Of a stretch of 26,554 bases of DNA, positions 7,800 to 15,316 are shown in pieces. The translations under genes were made by a program, and so were the position numbers. The notes beneath the pieces were generated by a model. That model saw only the letters and a program-made list of their open reading frames with translations. It did no database searches and was not told the DNA's origin. The stretch spans positions 4,688 to 31,241 of the forward strand of contig PLCG01000002.1 of NCBI GenBank assembly GCA_003135575.1, written 5' to 3'. Each line of letters begins with the position of its first letter. Position 1 is the stretch's first letter. This DNA is from Nitrososphaerota archaeon (GTDB taxonomy: Archaea; Thermoproteota; Nitrososphaeria; Nitrososphaerales; Gagatemarchaeaceae).

Positions 7800-8867
7800 C
7801 TAGATCTGCGCGAACGACCGCTCGCCAATTATGAACTTGTATCCCTTCGGAACTGCTCCGTCTCCATTAGAAATCGTGCTGAAACTACCGATTAGGCTGT
7901 CGACAATTCTCTTGCCGCTCTCAATCCTTGAGCCCTTCATTACGATGCTGTTCTCAATCTCGACGTGCGCGAGCATGCAATCATCCCCTATTGAGGTATA
8001 AGGGCCGATGTACACATCGGGGCCTATGGAGCAGTTTTTTCCTATCGTCACCGGACCTCTGATGTTCACCGAGCCGACGGTCTTGGAGCCAGATTCGACC
8101 GCAACACTACCTGAGACGCGGGTCTCCTTCGAAAACGTTCCTTCTATTTTGGATTGCAGGTCAGCCAGCACAAGTTGATTAGCTTCGAGTAGATCGTCTG
8201 GCTTGCCCGTGTCCTTCCACCAGCCACTCACACGATGTACCTCGACCTTCTTTCCGTCGGTCAGTAGCGCTTGAATCGCATCGGTAATCTCGAGCTCGTT
8301 CCTCCAGCTCGGCTTGATCTTCCTTATCGCGTGAAATATAGCTGGGCCGAAAACATACACGCCTATCAAAGCTAGATTGCTCTTTGGCTCTTTAGGCTTT
8401 TCAACTAATTTCACGATTCGGTCTCCGTCCATCTCGGCCACGCCGTAACTTGATGGGTCCTTGACTGGGGTGACACCTATTACGCAGTCAAGCCGCCTTT
8501 CGTTGAAGCTTGCAACGAAGTCAACCACTCCCTGCCTTAAGAGATTGTCACCAAGGTACATTACGAACGGCTCTCCATTCATGAACGCCTCAGACAGTCC
8601 AGCCGCGTGGGCCAGGCCTTTTGGCTCAGGTTGACTGATGTAAGTTATGTTGAGTCCGTACTTGGAGCCATCCCCCAGAGCCTCGACCACCCCCTCTTTC
8701 ACTGGGCCTAGGATGACAGCAACGTCTTTGATACCTGCGGCCCGGAGATGTTCAAGGCCGTAGAGGAGCATCGGTTTGTTGGCGATAGGAAGAAGGTGTT
8801 TGTTGCCCGTATAGGTCAGGGGCCGAAGACGTGTGCCATGGCCTCCTGCCAGTAGCAGCCCCTTCAT
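7800..8867 (-). CDS. rmlA: Glucose-1-phosphate thymidylyltransferase, long archaeal form with beta-helix tail
   Basis: 355-residue nucleotidyltransferase making dTDP-glucose (or another NDP-sugar) from the sugar-1-phosphate, the first step of dTDP-L-rhamnose synthesis. The N-terminal signature L-A-G-G-H-G-T-R-L-R-P-L-T is at 6-18 and N-K-H-L-L-P-I at 22-28. The C-terminal third (about 240-340) is a left-handed beta-helix of hexapeptide-like repeats such as I-G-P-D-V-Y-I-G-P-Y. Long RmlA homologues of this build occur in Archaea, and some also carry amino-sugar-1-phosphate acetyltransferase activity, which cannot be excluded here. ATG 8867 is 29 bases from a TATA-like box, so it has its own promoter, although rmlD lies only 96 bases upstream on the same strand. 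Its 3' end faces the GT-C-like gene. Confidence 0.93.
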   Translation of the reverse strand: MKGLLLAGGHGTRLRPLTYTGNKHLLPIANKPMLLYGLEHLRAAGIKDVAVILGPVKEGVVEALGDGSKYGLNITYISQPEPKGLAHAAGLSEAFMNGEPFVMYLGDNLLRQGVVDFVASFNERRLDCVIGVTPVKDPSSYGVAEMDGDRIVKLVEKPKEPKSNLALIGVYVFGPAIFHAIRKIKPSWRNELEITDAIQALLTDGKKVEVHRVSGWWKDTGKPDDLLEANQLVLADLQSKIEGTFSKETRVSGSVAVESGSKTVGSVNIRGPVTIGKNCSIGPDVYIGPYTSIGDDCMLAHVEIENSIVMKGSRIESGKRIVDSLIGSFSTISNGDGAVPKGYKFIIGERSFAQI

Positions 8868-8891
8868 TGGATAAGGCGCCTTTGCGGCTGT

Positions 8892-8900
8892 CCTAATAAG
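8892..8900 (-). promoter_or_regulatory. TATA-like box for rmlA
   Basis: Minus-strand CTTATTAGG in the rmlD-rmlA gap, centred about 29 bases upstream of the rmlA ATG. It suggests that rmlA is transcribed at least partly on its own as a leaderless message. Confidence 0.55.
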
Positions 8901-8963
8901 AACTCCTCGTGTCCCTCAAACTCTATACGCTGTGAATCTCCTAGGAACCTGGATTCGTCCATC

Positions 8964-9902
8964 TCACGTTCGCATCGATTGCCGGTGGATCTCCTCGATT
9001 CCTTCCTCAAACGTCCTCGGAACGAAGCCCGCCGCCGCGATCTTCGTGGTTCTGAGCCCTCCGTTCACGAGTCTTGGAGCTTTTCCCGATTTCTTGTTGA
9101 AATCTCGAACTGACCCCTTCTCTAGGACGTCGGCGGGGTCGCGCACATCATAGAACGTAGATATCAATTTGCACCCGAAATCGAAGGGGGTCGTTGCATT
9201 GCTTGACGCAACGTGAAATATGCCCGTCGCGTCGCGCTTTATCAAGAAATCCAAGGCGAGGGAGACATCATCAATCAACGTCGGGGAGATTGTCTGATCG
9301 GCGAATAGGGGGTAAAGATTTCCTTTGGAATAGCAATCCAAGAGATTTCTGGCAAAGTCGGTCTTGGACGCGAAGCGGGCCCGATAGGGATGAGCTATTC
9401 TGACAATGCAAGGCTTCTTCAGAATCGTCCTCACTCCCGCTTCCGCGAATTTCTTGGTGCAGCCGTACCAGCTCATCGATCGGGTGCAGGATCCAGTTCT
9501 CTGGTCCTCAGAGTAGGGGCCAGAACGACCCGTGAAGACGGCGTCGGTGGAGATCTGATACAGGGACTTGCCAGAATCATGGCACGCTTCCGCAATCCAC
9601 CTTGGGGCGAGAGAGTTTGTGATGAACACCCTGCCGTGGAAATCTGATCTTTCCAGTTCGCACTTCTCCACATCTGTCTCGGCCGCGAAATTGACCACCG
9701 AATCCGCCCCGCTGGTTCGTATCGCGTGTTGTAGATCGCCCTTGCGCATGAAGTCAACCTTCCTGAATTCCGACACCACTCCGCGTTTTGGAAAGATGTT
9801 CCGGCGGCCTATTGCCGATACCTCGTAGTTGCGACCGAATGTCTCTACGAAGTGAGATCCTACTAGGGATGAAGACCCCAAGACCAGGACTCGACGATTC
9901 AT
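8964..9902 (-). CDS. rmlD: dTDP-4-dehydrorhamnose reductase
   Basis: 312-residue SDR of the RmlD family, reducing the 4-keto group of dTDP-4-dehydro-L-rhamnose with NAD(P)H. The nucleotide-binding loop L-G-S-S-S-L-V-G is at 8-15, the S-T-D motif of Q-I-S-T-D-A-V-F at 118-120, and the catalytic Y-G-C-T-K at Y146/K150. The E-T-D-V-E-K-C-E segment near 75-82 is typical of the family. The ATG at 9902 is 17 bases after the rmlB stop, so the two genes form an operon. Assignment as the last step of rhamnose synthesis rests on the family match plus linkage to rmlA, rmlB and rmlC. A related 4-keto-6-deoxy sugar reductase is the alternative. Confidence 0.88.
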   Translation of the reverse strand: MNRRVLVLGSSSLVGSHFVETFGRNYEVSAIGRRNIFPKRGVVSEFRKVDFMRKGDLQHAIRTSGADSVVNFAAETDVEKCELERSDFHGRVFITNSLAPRWIAEACHDSGKSLYQISTDAVFTGRSGPYSEDQRTGSCTRSMSWYGCTKKFAEAGVRTILKKPCIVRIAHPYRARFASKTDFARNLLDCYSKGNLYPLFADQTISPTLIDDVSLALDFLIKRDATGIFHVASSNATTPFDFGCKLISTFYDVRDPADVLEKGSVRDFNKKSGKAPRLVNGGLRTTKIAAAGFVPRTFEEGIEEIHRQSMRT

Positions 9903-9919
9903 TTCGGTCGGCCTGAGCT

Positions 9920-10876
9920 TCAGCTGAACGAATTCTTATGTTCTCTATACCAGCTAACCGTCTGCGTCAGCGCCTCTCGGAACGGGTGCTGAGAGTGCCA
10001 TCCCAGCTGGGACCGGATCTTCGCCGAGTCGAGCGAATACCGTCTGTCGTGCCCCAGCCTGTCCTCCACAAACTGAATCAACTTGTCATCTTTGCCGATG
10101 ATGTCAAGGAGCATCTTTGTTATCTGGAGGTTTGAAAATTCGTTCCCCGCGGAAATGCAGTAGGTCTCGCCTGGCTTTCCTTCCCGCAGAGCTAGGTCGA
10201 TCGCTGAGCAGTGGTCGTCTACGTAGAGCCAGTCGCGAACGTTTTTCCCATCGCCATAGACAGGAATCGGTCTGTCGGAAAGCGCGTTCAAGATCGCTTT
10301 TGGAATGAGTTTTTCTGCGTTCTGGAAAGGTCCAAAATTGTTGGAGCAGTTGGTTATCGTGGTGTGCAGCCCATAAGTCTCGTGAAATGTCTGGACTAGG
10401 AAGTCTGACGACGCCTTCGAAGCCGAGTAGGGGTTTCTGGGGGAATACCTAGTGGCTTCATCGAACATTTTATCCGAGTCAAGAGCCAGCGAGCCATAGA
10501 CTTCGTCCGTCGAAACGTGATGAAACCTGCTTACTCCACACTTCCTAGCGGTCATCAATAGGTTCAAGGTACCGGCGACATTCGTTCTGACGAATGGTCT
10601 CGGGTTCCTGATCGATCGGTCTACGTGAGTCTCCGCCGCGATGTGGACAACCGCATCGACGCCCCCCATGCACTTCCCAACGAGATTCCTGTCGCAGATG
10701 TCACCCTTCACTAGTCTGTGGTTGCGAAGCTTCCTCAGCTCTCGAAGGGCGAGGGGACTGGCGGCGTAGGTTTCTTTGTCCAAGTTCACAACTTCGTCTT
10801 CTGGATGCTCTGTCAGGTGATACTTTACGAAGTTTGAACCTATGAAACCTAGTCCTCCTGTCACGAGGAGTTTCAA
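9920..10876 (-). CDS. rmlB: dTDP-glucose 4,6-dehydratase
   Basis: 318-residue SDR converting dTDP-glucose to dTDP-4-keto-6-deoxyglucose. Using the TTG start at 10876, the protein opens with M-K-L-L-V-T-G-G-L-G-F-I-G. The signature S-T-D-E-V-Y-G has Asp124 and Glu125, the dehydratase acid/base pair. Y150-x-x-x-K154 completes the active site. H-V-D-R-S-I and N-N-F-G-P-F-Q are also canonical. The frame continues upstream to 11011, but that extension overlaps the rmlC promoter and has no family counterpart. A TATA-like box 27 bases before TTG 10876 settles the start. It heads the rmlB-rmlD operon and is divergent from rmlC. Confidence 0.95.
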   Translation of the reverse strand: MKLLVTGGLGFIGSNFVKYHLTEHPEDEVVNLDKETYAASPLALRELRKLRNHRLVKGDICDRNLVGKCMGGVDAVVHIAAETHVDRSIRNPRPFVRTNVAGTLNLLMTARKCGVSRFHHVSTDEVYGSLALDSDKMFDEATRYSPRNPYSASKASSDFLVQTFHETYGLHTTITNCSNNFGPFQNAEKLIPKAILNALSDRPIPVYGDGKNVRDWLYVDDHCSAIDLALREGKPGETYCISAGNEFSNLQITKMLLDIIGKDDKLIQFVEDRLGHDRRYSLDSAKIRSQLGWHSQHPFREALTQTVSWYREHKNSFS

Positions 10877-10898
10877 CAGCCGCGAGCCCGCTCGAGCG

Positions 10899-10908
10899 CC
10901 TAAAAGGG
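10899..10908 (-). promoter_or_regulatory. TATA-like box for rmlB-rmlD
   Basis: Minus-strand CCCTTTTAGG, centred 27 bases upstream of the TTG at 10876. It predicts a leaderless rmlB mRNA and lies 36 bases from the opposing rmlC TATA box. Confidence 0.6.
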
Positions 10909-10944
10909 TTCGCAACCGTCTTCCCTTCCCACTCCTCGGCAATT

Positions 10945-10954
10945 CCTTTATACC
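10945..10954 (+). promoter_or_regulatory. TATA box for rmlC and the linked C-methyltransferase
   Basis: CCTTTATACC, a good archaeal TATA match, centred about 30 bases before TTG 10980. With the opposite box at 10899-10908 it forms a compact divergent promoter for the two halves of the dTDP-sugar pathway. Confidence 0.65.
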
Positions 10955-10979
10955 AAAAAACAACTGGCAAGGTCTTCGA

Positions 10980-11501
10980 TTGATCGATGGTCTCAGGGTG
11001 CGCGCCGTCAAGAAGAATGTAGACGAAAGAGGGTTCTTCGCCGAGCTCGTGCGAGAAGACTGGAAGGACTTTCTTGGTGACGATCACGTCGCAGCTTTCA
11101 GTATCTCATATAGCCATCCAGGCGTGATTCGAGCCTGGCACAGGCATGCCCTCGGCCAGAATGACTACGTCTTCTGCATCAAGGGATCTATCAAGGAATG
11201 CGCTTTTGACGACAGGGAGAAATCCAGGACTAAGGGGGAGCTCGACGAACTTGTTCTTGACGGCAGCGAACCGAAGATTGCAAGAATTGTCGGCAGTTGT
11301 TGGCACGGCTACAGGGTGATTGGTCAGGAACCTGCCACCGTACTTTACGGCGTGACAAGGCTGTACGATTACGACAATCCGGACGAGCAGCGGCGACCGT
11401 GGGATGACAAATCCGTCATACCCGCTTCGATAAACGGCATGACAGATGACCCCCGCAACGGCAAGCCATACGATTGGAACTCGACGCCTACCGGTCGTTG
11501 A
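10980..11501 (+). CDS. rmlC: dTDP-4-dehydrorhamnose 3,5-epimerase family protein (archaeal-type RmlC)
   Basis: 173-residue cupin that would epimerise dTDP-4-keto-6-deoxyglucose at C3 and C5. Near the N-terminus V-D-E-R-G-F-F-A-E matches the conserved D-x-R-G-x-F block of RmlC. G-V-I-R-A-W-H-R-H, with H54 and H56, occupies the catalytic-His strand (usually G-V-x-R-G-L-H-F). Further on, G-C-W-H-G-Y and V-L-Y-G-V are family-like. An in-frame codon at 10842 exists, but it lies upstream of the TATA box and inside rmlB on the other strand. TTG 10980 is therefore chosen, giving a leader of about 4 bases. The C-methyltransferase begins 1 base after its stop. Confidence 0.87.
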   Translation: MIDGLRVRAVKKNVDERGFFAELVREDWKDFLGDDHVAAFSISYSHPGVIRAWHRHALGQNDYVFCIKGSIKECAFDDREKSRTKGELDELVLDGSEPKIARIVGSCWHGYRVIGQEPATVLYGVTRLYDYDNPDEQRRPWDDKSVIPASINGMTDDPRNGKPYDWNSTPTGR

Positions 11502-11502
11502 T

Positions 11503-12768
11503 ATGAGAATGGGAGAGAGGAAATCGCGCGCATCGGGCTCCGACTCAAGAAGGGTGTCGAGATGCAGGATATGCAGGGATCGAAACCTCACGCGCGTGAT
11601 TGATCTTAAGAGGACGCCCTTAGCTAACTCGTTCCTAAGCAAGCCAAACGACCCGGAAAAATGGTTCCCGCTTGAGGTACTCTACTGCAATTCTTGTGGC
11701 TTGCTTCAGCTCAGTGAGGTCGTCAATCCAAACCTGATGTTCAAGGAGTACCCATATCGGTCCTCGTCCTCCAACTCGATGCTGCAGCATTTCCGCGAAC
11801 TAGCTCAGTCTCTGAGTTCGGAATTCATCACGTCTTCGAAACAGCTTGTCGTGGAGGTAGGGAGCAACGACGGCACGTTGCTCTCGGCGCTGAAGGAGCG
11901 GGGAGTGCGGGTTCTTGGCGTTGACCCGGCGGCGAATCTCGCGAGGTTAGCCAATGCTCGCGGCGTTGAGACCCTCCCAACCTTCTTTGACTCCGACACG
12001 GCAGACCGCATCAGAGACGAGAGGGGAAAAGCGCAAGTCATCGTTGCGAACAATGTCTTAGCCCATGTTGACGATGTCCATGAGTTCATGCGAGGAGTAA
12101 GTTCTCTTCTCGAAGCTGATGGAATTCTTTCAGTTGAGGTACCTTACGCGGGAAACCTGAATCAGAACGTCGAGTATGACACGGTATATCACGAGCATCT
12201 GTCATACTTTTCCGTCCATCCCTTGCTGAGGTTGTTCTCGGACTTCGACATCCGTCTGGAGAGAGTCGCAAGGTTGGACGTACATGGAGGCTCAATCAGA
12301 GTGACCGGGAGGAAAACCAACAAGAAGTTCGTAAGTAATCCGTTCGTTGAATTCGAGAAGAGGTGCGGTCTCAACCGGTTGGAGACCTATCAACGCCTTT
12401 CCGATCGAATCGAGTATCAAATGCAGGATCTCAGGGAGACCCTCGAGAGTCTCAAATCAGAGGGTCACGAGATAGTCGGATATGGCGCGCCCGCGAAGAG
12501 CACCACGCTGTTGAATGCCTGCAAGATTGGCGCTGAGACGTTGGATTACGTCATCGACACCACACCAGAGAAGATTGGGAAATTCACCCCGGGAACGCAC
12601 ATCCCAATCTTCAGAACTGAAAGATTCCAGAAAGAGCAGCCGCCGTACTGTCTCATGCTTGCCTGGAACTACGAAAAAGAAATACTTCTGAAGGAAAGAC
12701 AATACACCGGGCAGTTTATCGTGCCCATCCCTTACGCAAGGGTGTTGTCACGGAACTCTAGTTCATAA
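11503..12768 (+). CDS. Zinc-finger class I SAM C-methyltransferase acting on a keto-sugar nucleotide (paralogue 1)
   Basis: 421-residue protein with the three-part build of NovU/TcaB9-type sugar C-methyltransferases. An N-terminal zinc site has paired CxxC motifs (C21/C24 and C62/C65). The SAM-binding motif E-V-G-S-N-D-G-T is at 118-125. The Y-H-E-H motif at 229-232 provides the presumed active-site His and Glu next to the keto sugar. A C-terminal domain opens with G-Y-G-A-P-A-K-S. Such enzymes add a methyl carbon to C3 or C5 of dTDP-4-keto-6-deoxy sugars. ATG 11503, 1 base after rmlC, is preferred over an in-frame codon at 11446 inside rmlC. Co-transcription with rmlC points to a dTDP-sugar substrate, by inference. 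A paralogue lies at 15317-16537. Confidence 0.87.
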   Translation: MRMGERKSRASGSDSRRVSRCRICRDRNLTRVIDLKRTPLANSFLSKPNDPEKWFPLEVLYCNSCGLLQLSEVVNPNLMFKEYPYRSSSSNSMLQHFRELAQSLSSEFITSSKQLVVEVGSNDGTLLSALKERGVRVLGVDPAANLARLANARGVETLPTFFDSDTADRIRDERGKAQVIVANNVLAHVDDVHEFMRGVSSLLEADGILSVEVPYAGNLNQNVEYDTVYHEHLSYFSVHPLLRLFSDFDIRLERVARLDVHGGSIRVTGRKTNKKFVSNPFVEFEKRCGLNRLETYQRLSDRIEYQMQDLRETLESLKSEGHEIVGYGAPAKSTTLLNACKIGAETLDYVIDTTPEKIGKFTPGTHIPIFRTERFQKEQPPYCLMLAWNYEKEILLKERQYTGQFIVPIPYARVLSRNSSS

Positions 12769-12811
12769 GGCGGGACGCATCCGCAGGTCAAGTCCGTGTC
12801 GTTTAATCCAT

Positions 12812-12826
12812 TTCAAGAAACTTGAA
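12812..12826. repeat. Small perfect hairpin between convergent genes
   Basis: TTCAAG-AAA-CTTGAA: a 6-bp stem with a 3-base loop in the 105-base gap between the C-methyltransferase (plus) and the GDP-fucose-synthase-like gene (minus). It could help end transcription on either strand, but there is no adjacent T-run, so this is a weak call. Confidence 0.3.
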
Positions 12827-12873
12827 GACGTGGGGCCATGGCTGAATCTAATTCGGTGGCGTCGTCTTAGTGA

Positions 12874-13851
12874 TTATGCGAACCCGCTGGCCGATTGCCG
12901 TTGGCTTTGAGTGTCCTCATGATCAGTCACTGCCTTTCTGCTGTCCAAGTACCATTTCACTGTTCGCTCAATGCCCTGGCCAAAACCAGTAGGGGGCGTC
13001 CACTTCAGCAGGGACCTCATTTTGGTTACGTCGAGAATCTTTCTTGGTGCGCCGTCTGGCTTAGATGTATCATATGTGAATTCTCCCTGCCAGCTAGCGG
13101 CCGATCTAATCGCGTTTGCGGTTTCAGTAATGGTATATCCCACGCCAGTCCCAATATTCATTATTTCTATGTCCTCATATCTCTCCATGCTTTGGAAAAT
13201 ACCCTCCGCGGCGTCTTCGACATACATCCATTCCCGAACTGGAGCTCCGGTTCCCCAAATTTCAACTGTCTTTGCTCCCAATAGCCTGGCATCCAGAATC
13301 TTTCTGACTAGGGCTCCGAGTGCATGCGACCGGATGGGATCGAAATGATCTCTAGGACCGTAAAGATTTGCCAGAACAAGGTGGATAGAATTGAATTGCT
13401 TTTCCATTTTCATTGCCAGAGCATGGACCCAGACCGCCTTTCGTGGCATTCCGTGGGTCAAAACTGTCTCATGCATGGGTCCATTCCACCATTCGTTCTC
13501 GCGATACATCTCGGCGACCCCTGGATACGTGCAGTTCGGAAGGATATTCACAAGCTTGGCGACGCGAGCCTCATGAGCGGCTTTCATGAGATTGTATCCC
13601 ATGACGAGGTTGTCTTCGTAGATGTCCACTGGTCTAAGCGCGTTGTAGGCGATTCCTCCCACATGTGCAGCCGAATTGATGACGATATCTGGTTTCTCTT
13701 GCCTCAAGAATTTTGAAACGGACTCGAGGTTCCTCAGGTCTATTCCCGAGTGTCGGCTGAAGGGCACAACTTCGTAGCCCTTTGCCCTGAGAAGCTCGAC
13801 GAGATTCGAGCCCAGGAAACCAAATCCTCCTGCGACTGCAACTTTTGTTAT
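12874..13851 (-). CDS. GDP-L-fucose synthase-like SDR with ATA start and altered catalytic site
   Basis: 325-residue extended SDR related to GDP-fucose synthase/GMER. The first ATG/GTG/TTG codon in this frame (GTG 13767) would remove the nucleotide-binding fold. Reading back, the frame gives I-T-K-V-A-V-A-G-G-F-G-F-L-G, a full Rossmann start, and no standard start codon lies between it and the preceding in-frame stop (the gmd stop). ATA 13851 is therefore the likely start, and GGAGGG lies 8 bases before it. The core keeps H-V-G-G-I and N-L-Y-G-P-R-D-H. However, the GMER S-S-C-I-Y-P strand reads P-N-C-T-Y-P (about 105-110), and the Y-x-x-x-K helix reads H-A-L-A-M-K (143-148), so the usual Ser and Tyr are absent. 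It follows gmd after 19 bases and probably acts on its product, but perhaps not as a normal reductase. Confidence 0.8.
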   Translation of the reverse strand: MTKVAVAGGFGFLGSNLVELLRAKGYEVVPFSRHSGIDLRNLESVSKFLRQEKPDIVINSAAHVGGIAYNALRPVDIYEDNLVMGYNLMKAAHEARVAKLVNILPNCTYPGVAEMYRENEWWNGPMHETVLTHGMPRKAVWVHALAMKMEKQFNSIHLVLANLYGPRDHFDPIRSHALGALVRKILDARLLGAKTVEIWGTGAPVREWMYVEDAAEGIFQSMERYEDIEIMNIGTGVGYTITETANAIRSAASWQGEFTYDTSKPDGAPRKILDVTKMRSLLKWTPPTGFGQGIERTVKWYLDSRKAVTDHEDTQSQRQSASGFA

Positions 13852-13859
13852 CGTGTGAG

Positions 13860-13865
13860 CCCTCC
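13860..13865 (-). promoter_or_regulatory. Shine-Dalgarno motif supporting an ATA start
   Basis: Minus-strand GGAGGG in the short gap after the gmd stop, 8 bases before ATA 13851. Its spacing is ideal for that codon. No ATG, GTG or TTG lies within reach in the frame of the downstream gene. Most genes here lack such a motif, which makes this one informative. Confidence 0.6.
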
Positions 13866-13870
13866 AGCTC

Positions 13871-15049
13871 CTACACTATGAACTCCCGCCATTCTTCATT
13901 GTGGTGTCTCGTACCATCCAAGAGGAGGCGGGTGTTCTGCAGGTCAGATCGCATCATTATTTTCACTAGGTCTCGGAACCTTACTTTTGGATTCCAGCCG
14001 AGAACTCTCCTCGCTTTTGAGCTGTCGCCTAGCAAGTCAACTACGTCCGTGGCTCTAAAATTCTCCTGCGCAACAGTAACCACCACGTCCCGTTTCCCTA
14101 CTCTCATTGTCCTGAGAAAATCGCTGCGATTAATTCTTTTTATTGACCCTCTCTCTTCAAGCCCCCGCCCGTTCCACTCCAACTCGACACCGATTTCCTC
14201 AAAGGCTTTCTCAACGAACTCTCTGACTGTGTGGGCCTCACCAGTAGAAATAACAAAGTCATCAGGATGATCAAGCTGCAGCACCCTCCACATGAGTTCG
14301 ACGTATTCGGGGGCAAATCCCCAGTCTCTTTTTGACTCGAGGTTACCGAGCGAAAAATTTCGCTTCGCACCAAGAGCAATTCTCGAGACGGCCCGCGTAA
14401 TCTTGCGCGTCACAAACGTTTCTCCTCTCCTTGGACTCTCGTGATTGAACATTATGCCGCTCGAAATCCACATCCCGTAGGCCTCTCGGTAGTTCCCGCA
14501 TATTTGATGCGCGGCGAGCTTAGAGATAGCATAAGGACTGCGCGGCTTGAAAACGGTGTTCTCAGCCTGGGGAGCAGGGGAAGAACCGAACATTTCGCTG
14601 CTACTGGCGTGATAGATTCTTGAATTGAGGCCGGAACTTCGTACGGCTTCAAGTAACCTAAACGTTCCCAGGGCGTCGACATCTGCAGTGTAGACAGGAA
14701 TCTCGAAGCTGACTTTGACATGACTCTGAGCCGCTAAATCGTAAATCTCATCTGGCCTAATCTCGAGTAGGGCCTTTGTGAGAGAAGCTTCATCCGTCAT
14801 GTCTCCCCTGCGCCAGGTAAACCGTTCGGGCGCATACTTTTCGATGATGCCATCAATTCGACCCGTGTTAAACGAGCTCGCCCGACGCACCAGACCGTAT
14901 ACGCTGTATCCCTTGGCTATCAGCAATTCCGCTAAGTAAGAGCCATCTTGGCCGGTAACACCCGTTATTAGTGCTCTTTTCCTGTTTCTGCCAGAAGATC
15001 TATGCGGCATTCTAGGTATAGTACCCTGCGAAGTCCTCGATGTCGGCAA
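13871..15049 (-). CDS. gmd: GDP-mannose 4,6-dehydratase
   Basis: 392-residue SDR converting GDP-D-mannose to GDP-4-keto-6-deoxy-D-mannose. Motifs: T-G-V-T-G-Q-D-G-S-Y-L at 29-39, D-L-A-A-Q-S-H-V-K-V-S-F at 104-115, S-S-S-E-M-F-G with Glu152, and Y173-A-I-S-K177. G-N-L-E-S-K-R-D-W-G is the characteristic GMD loop; the family reading G-H-x-x-D-Y-V is here G-F-A-P-E-Y-V. The N-terminus is uncertain: TTG 15049 fits a promoter with a TATA-like box at 15081-15090, while ATG 15010 would give a protein closer to the usual start. It is followed by the GDP-fucose-synthase-like gene. The second C-methyltransferase is divergent from it. Confidence 0.93.
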   Translation of the reverse strand: MPTSRTSQGTIPRMPHRSSGRNRKRALITGVTGQDGSYLAELLIAKGYSVYGLVRRASSFNTGRIDGIIEKYAPERFTWRRGDMTDEASLTKALLEIRPDEIYDLAAQSHVKVSFEIPVYTADVDALGTFRLLEAVRSSGLNSRIYHASSSEMFGSSPAPQAENTVFKPRSPYAISKLAAHQICGNYREAYGMWISSGIMFNHESPRRGETFVTRKITRAVSRIALGAKRNFSLGNLESKRDWGFAPEYVELMWRVLQLDHPDDFVISTGEAHTVREFVEKAFEEIGVELEWNGRGLEERGSIKRINRSDFLRTMRVGKRDVVVTVAQENFRATDVVDLLGDSSKARRVLGWNPKVRFRDLVKIMMRSDLQNTRLLLDGTRHHNEEWREFIV

Positions 15050-15080
15050 AGGCGAATGCCGCTTGGCAGATACTCTCGAA

Positions 15081-15090
15081 TTGATAAACT
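15081..15090 (-). promoter_or_regulatory. TATA-like box for gmd
   Basis: Minus-strand AGTTTATCAA, centred about 36 bases before TTG 15049 and 75 before ATG 15010. It predicts a short leader for the first codon or about 50 bases for the second. Confidence 0.5.
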
Positions 15091-15181
15091 AGGTGTTTGG
15101 TGGCGGAATACTTCTCACTGATTTACGGACATAATCCGAGGAACGCTCCGATTCGTAGGCGACGCTGACCAGGAGAGAAAT

Positions 15182-15304
15182 ATGAAAAACAGCGATCCGT
15201 CGGCAGTGCGCCAGTCTCGCTGGAGGTTAAGGGACTTTGAGATTCAAACCTGGGTCGGAGGCAAGAACGCACTTGGTGGAAAGGTTAAGCGCGCAGTTTT
15301 CTGA
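15182..15304 (+). CDS. Short hypothetical ORF (40 aa) ahead of the second C-methyltransferase
   Basis: Reads M-K-N-S-D-P-S-A-V-R and ends in V-K-R-A-V-F. It is basic, with no recognised domain. In its favour, AGGAG lies 6 bases before the ATG, and it ends 12 bases before the TTG of the methyltransferase, as a leader cistron would. Against it are the short length and lack of any known family; it may be chance. A weak TATA-like TTAAGC at 15285-15290 inside its 3' end could independently serve the methyltransferase. Confidence 0.25.
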   Translation: MKNSDPSAVRQSRWRLRDFEIQTWVGGKNALGGKVKRAVF

Positions 15305-15316
15305 AGTAGTCAAGAA

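Noticed and set aside
10877..11011. N-terminal extension of rmlB to 11011
   Set aside because: It overlaps the rmlC promoter and coding start and has no counterpart in the family.
11446..11502. Upstream start for the first C-methyltransferase
   Set aside because: Lies wholly inside rmlC; ATG 11503 directly after the rmlC stop gives a normal distance to the zinc motif.
12769..12873. Possible tRNA or structured RNA in the gap between convergent genes
   Set aside because: Only a 6-bp hairpin is present; no cloverleaf, T-loop or CCA-like end was found.
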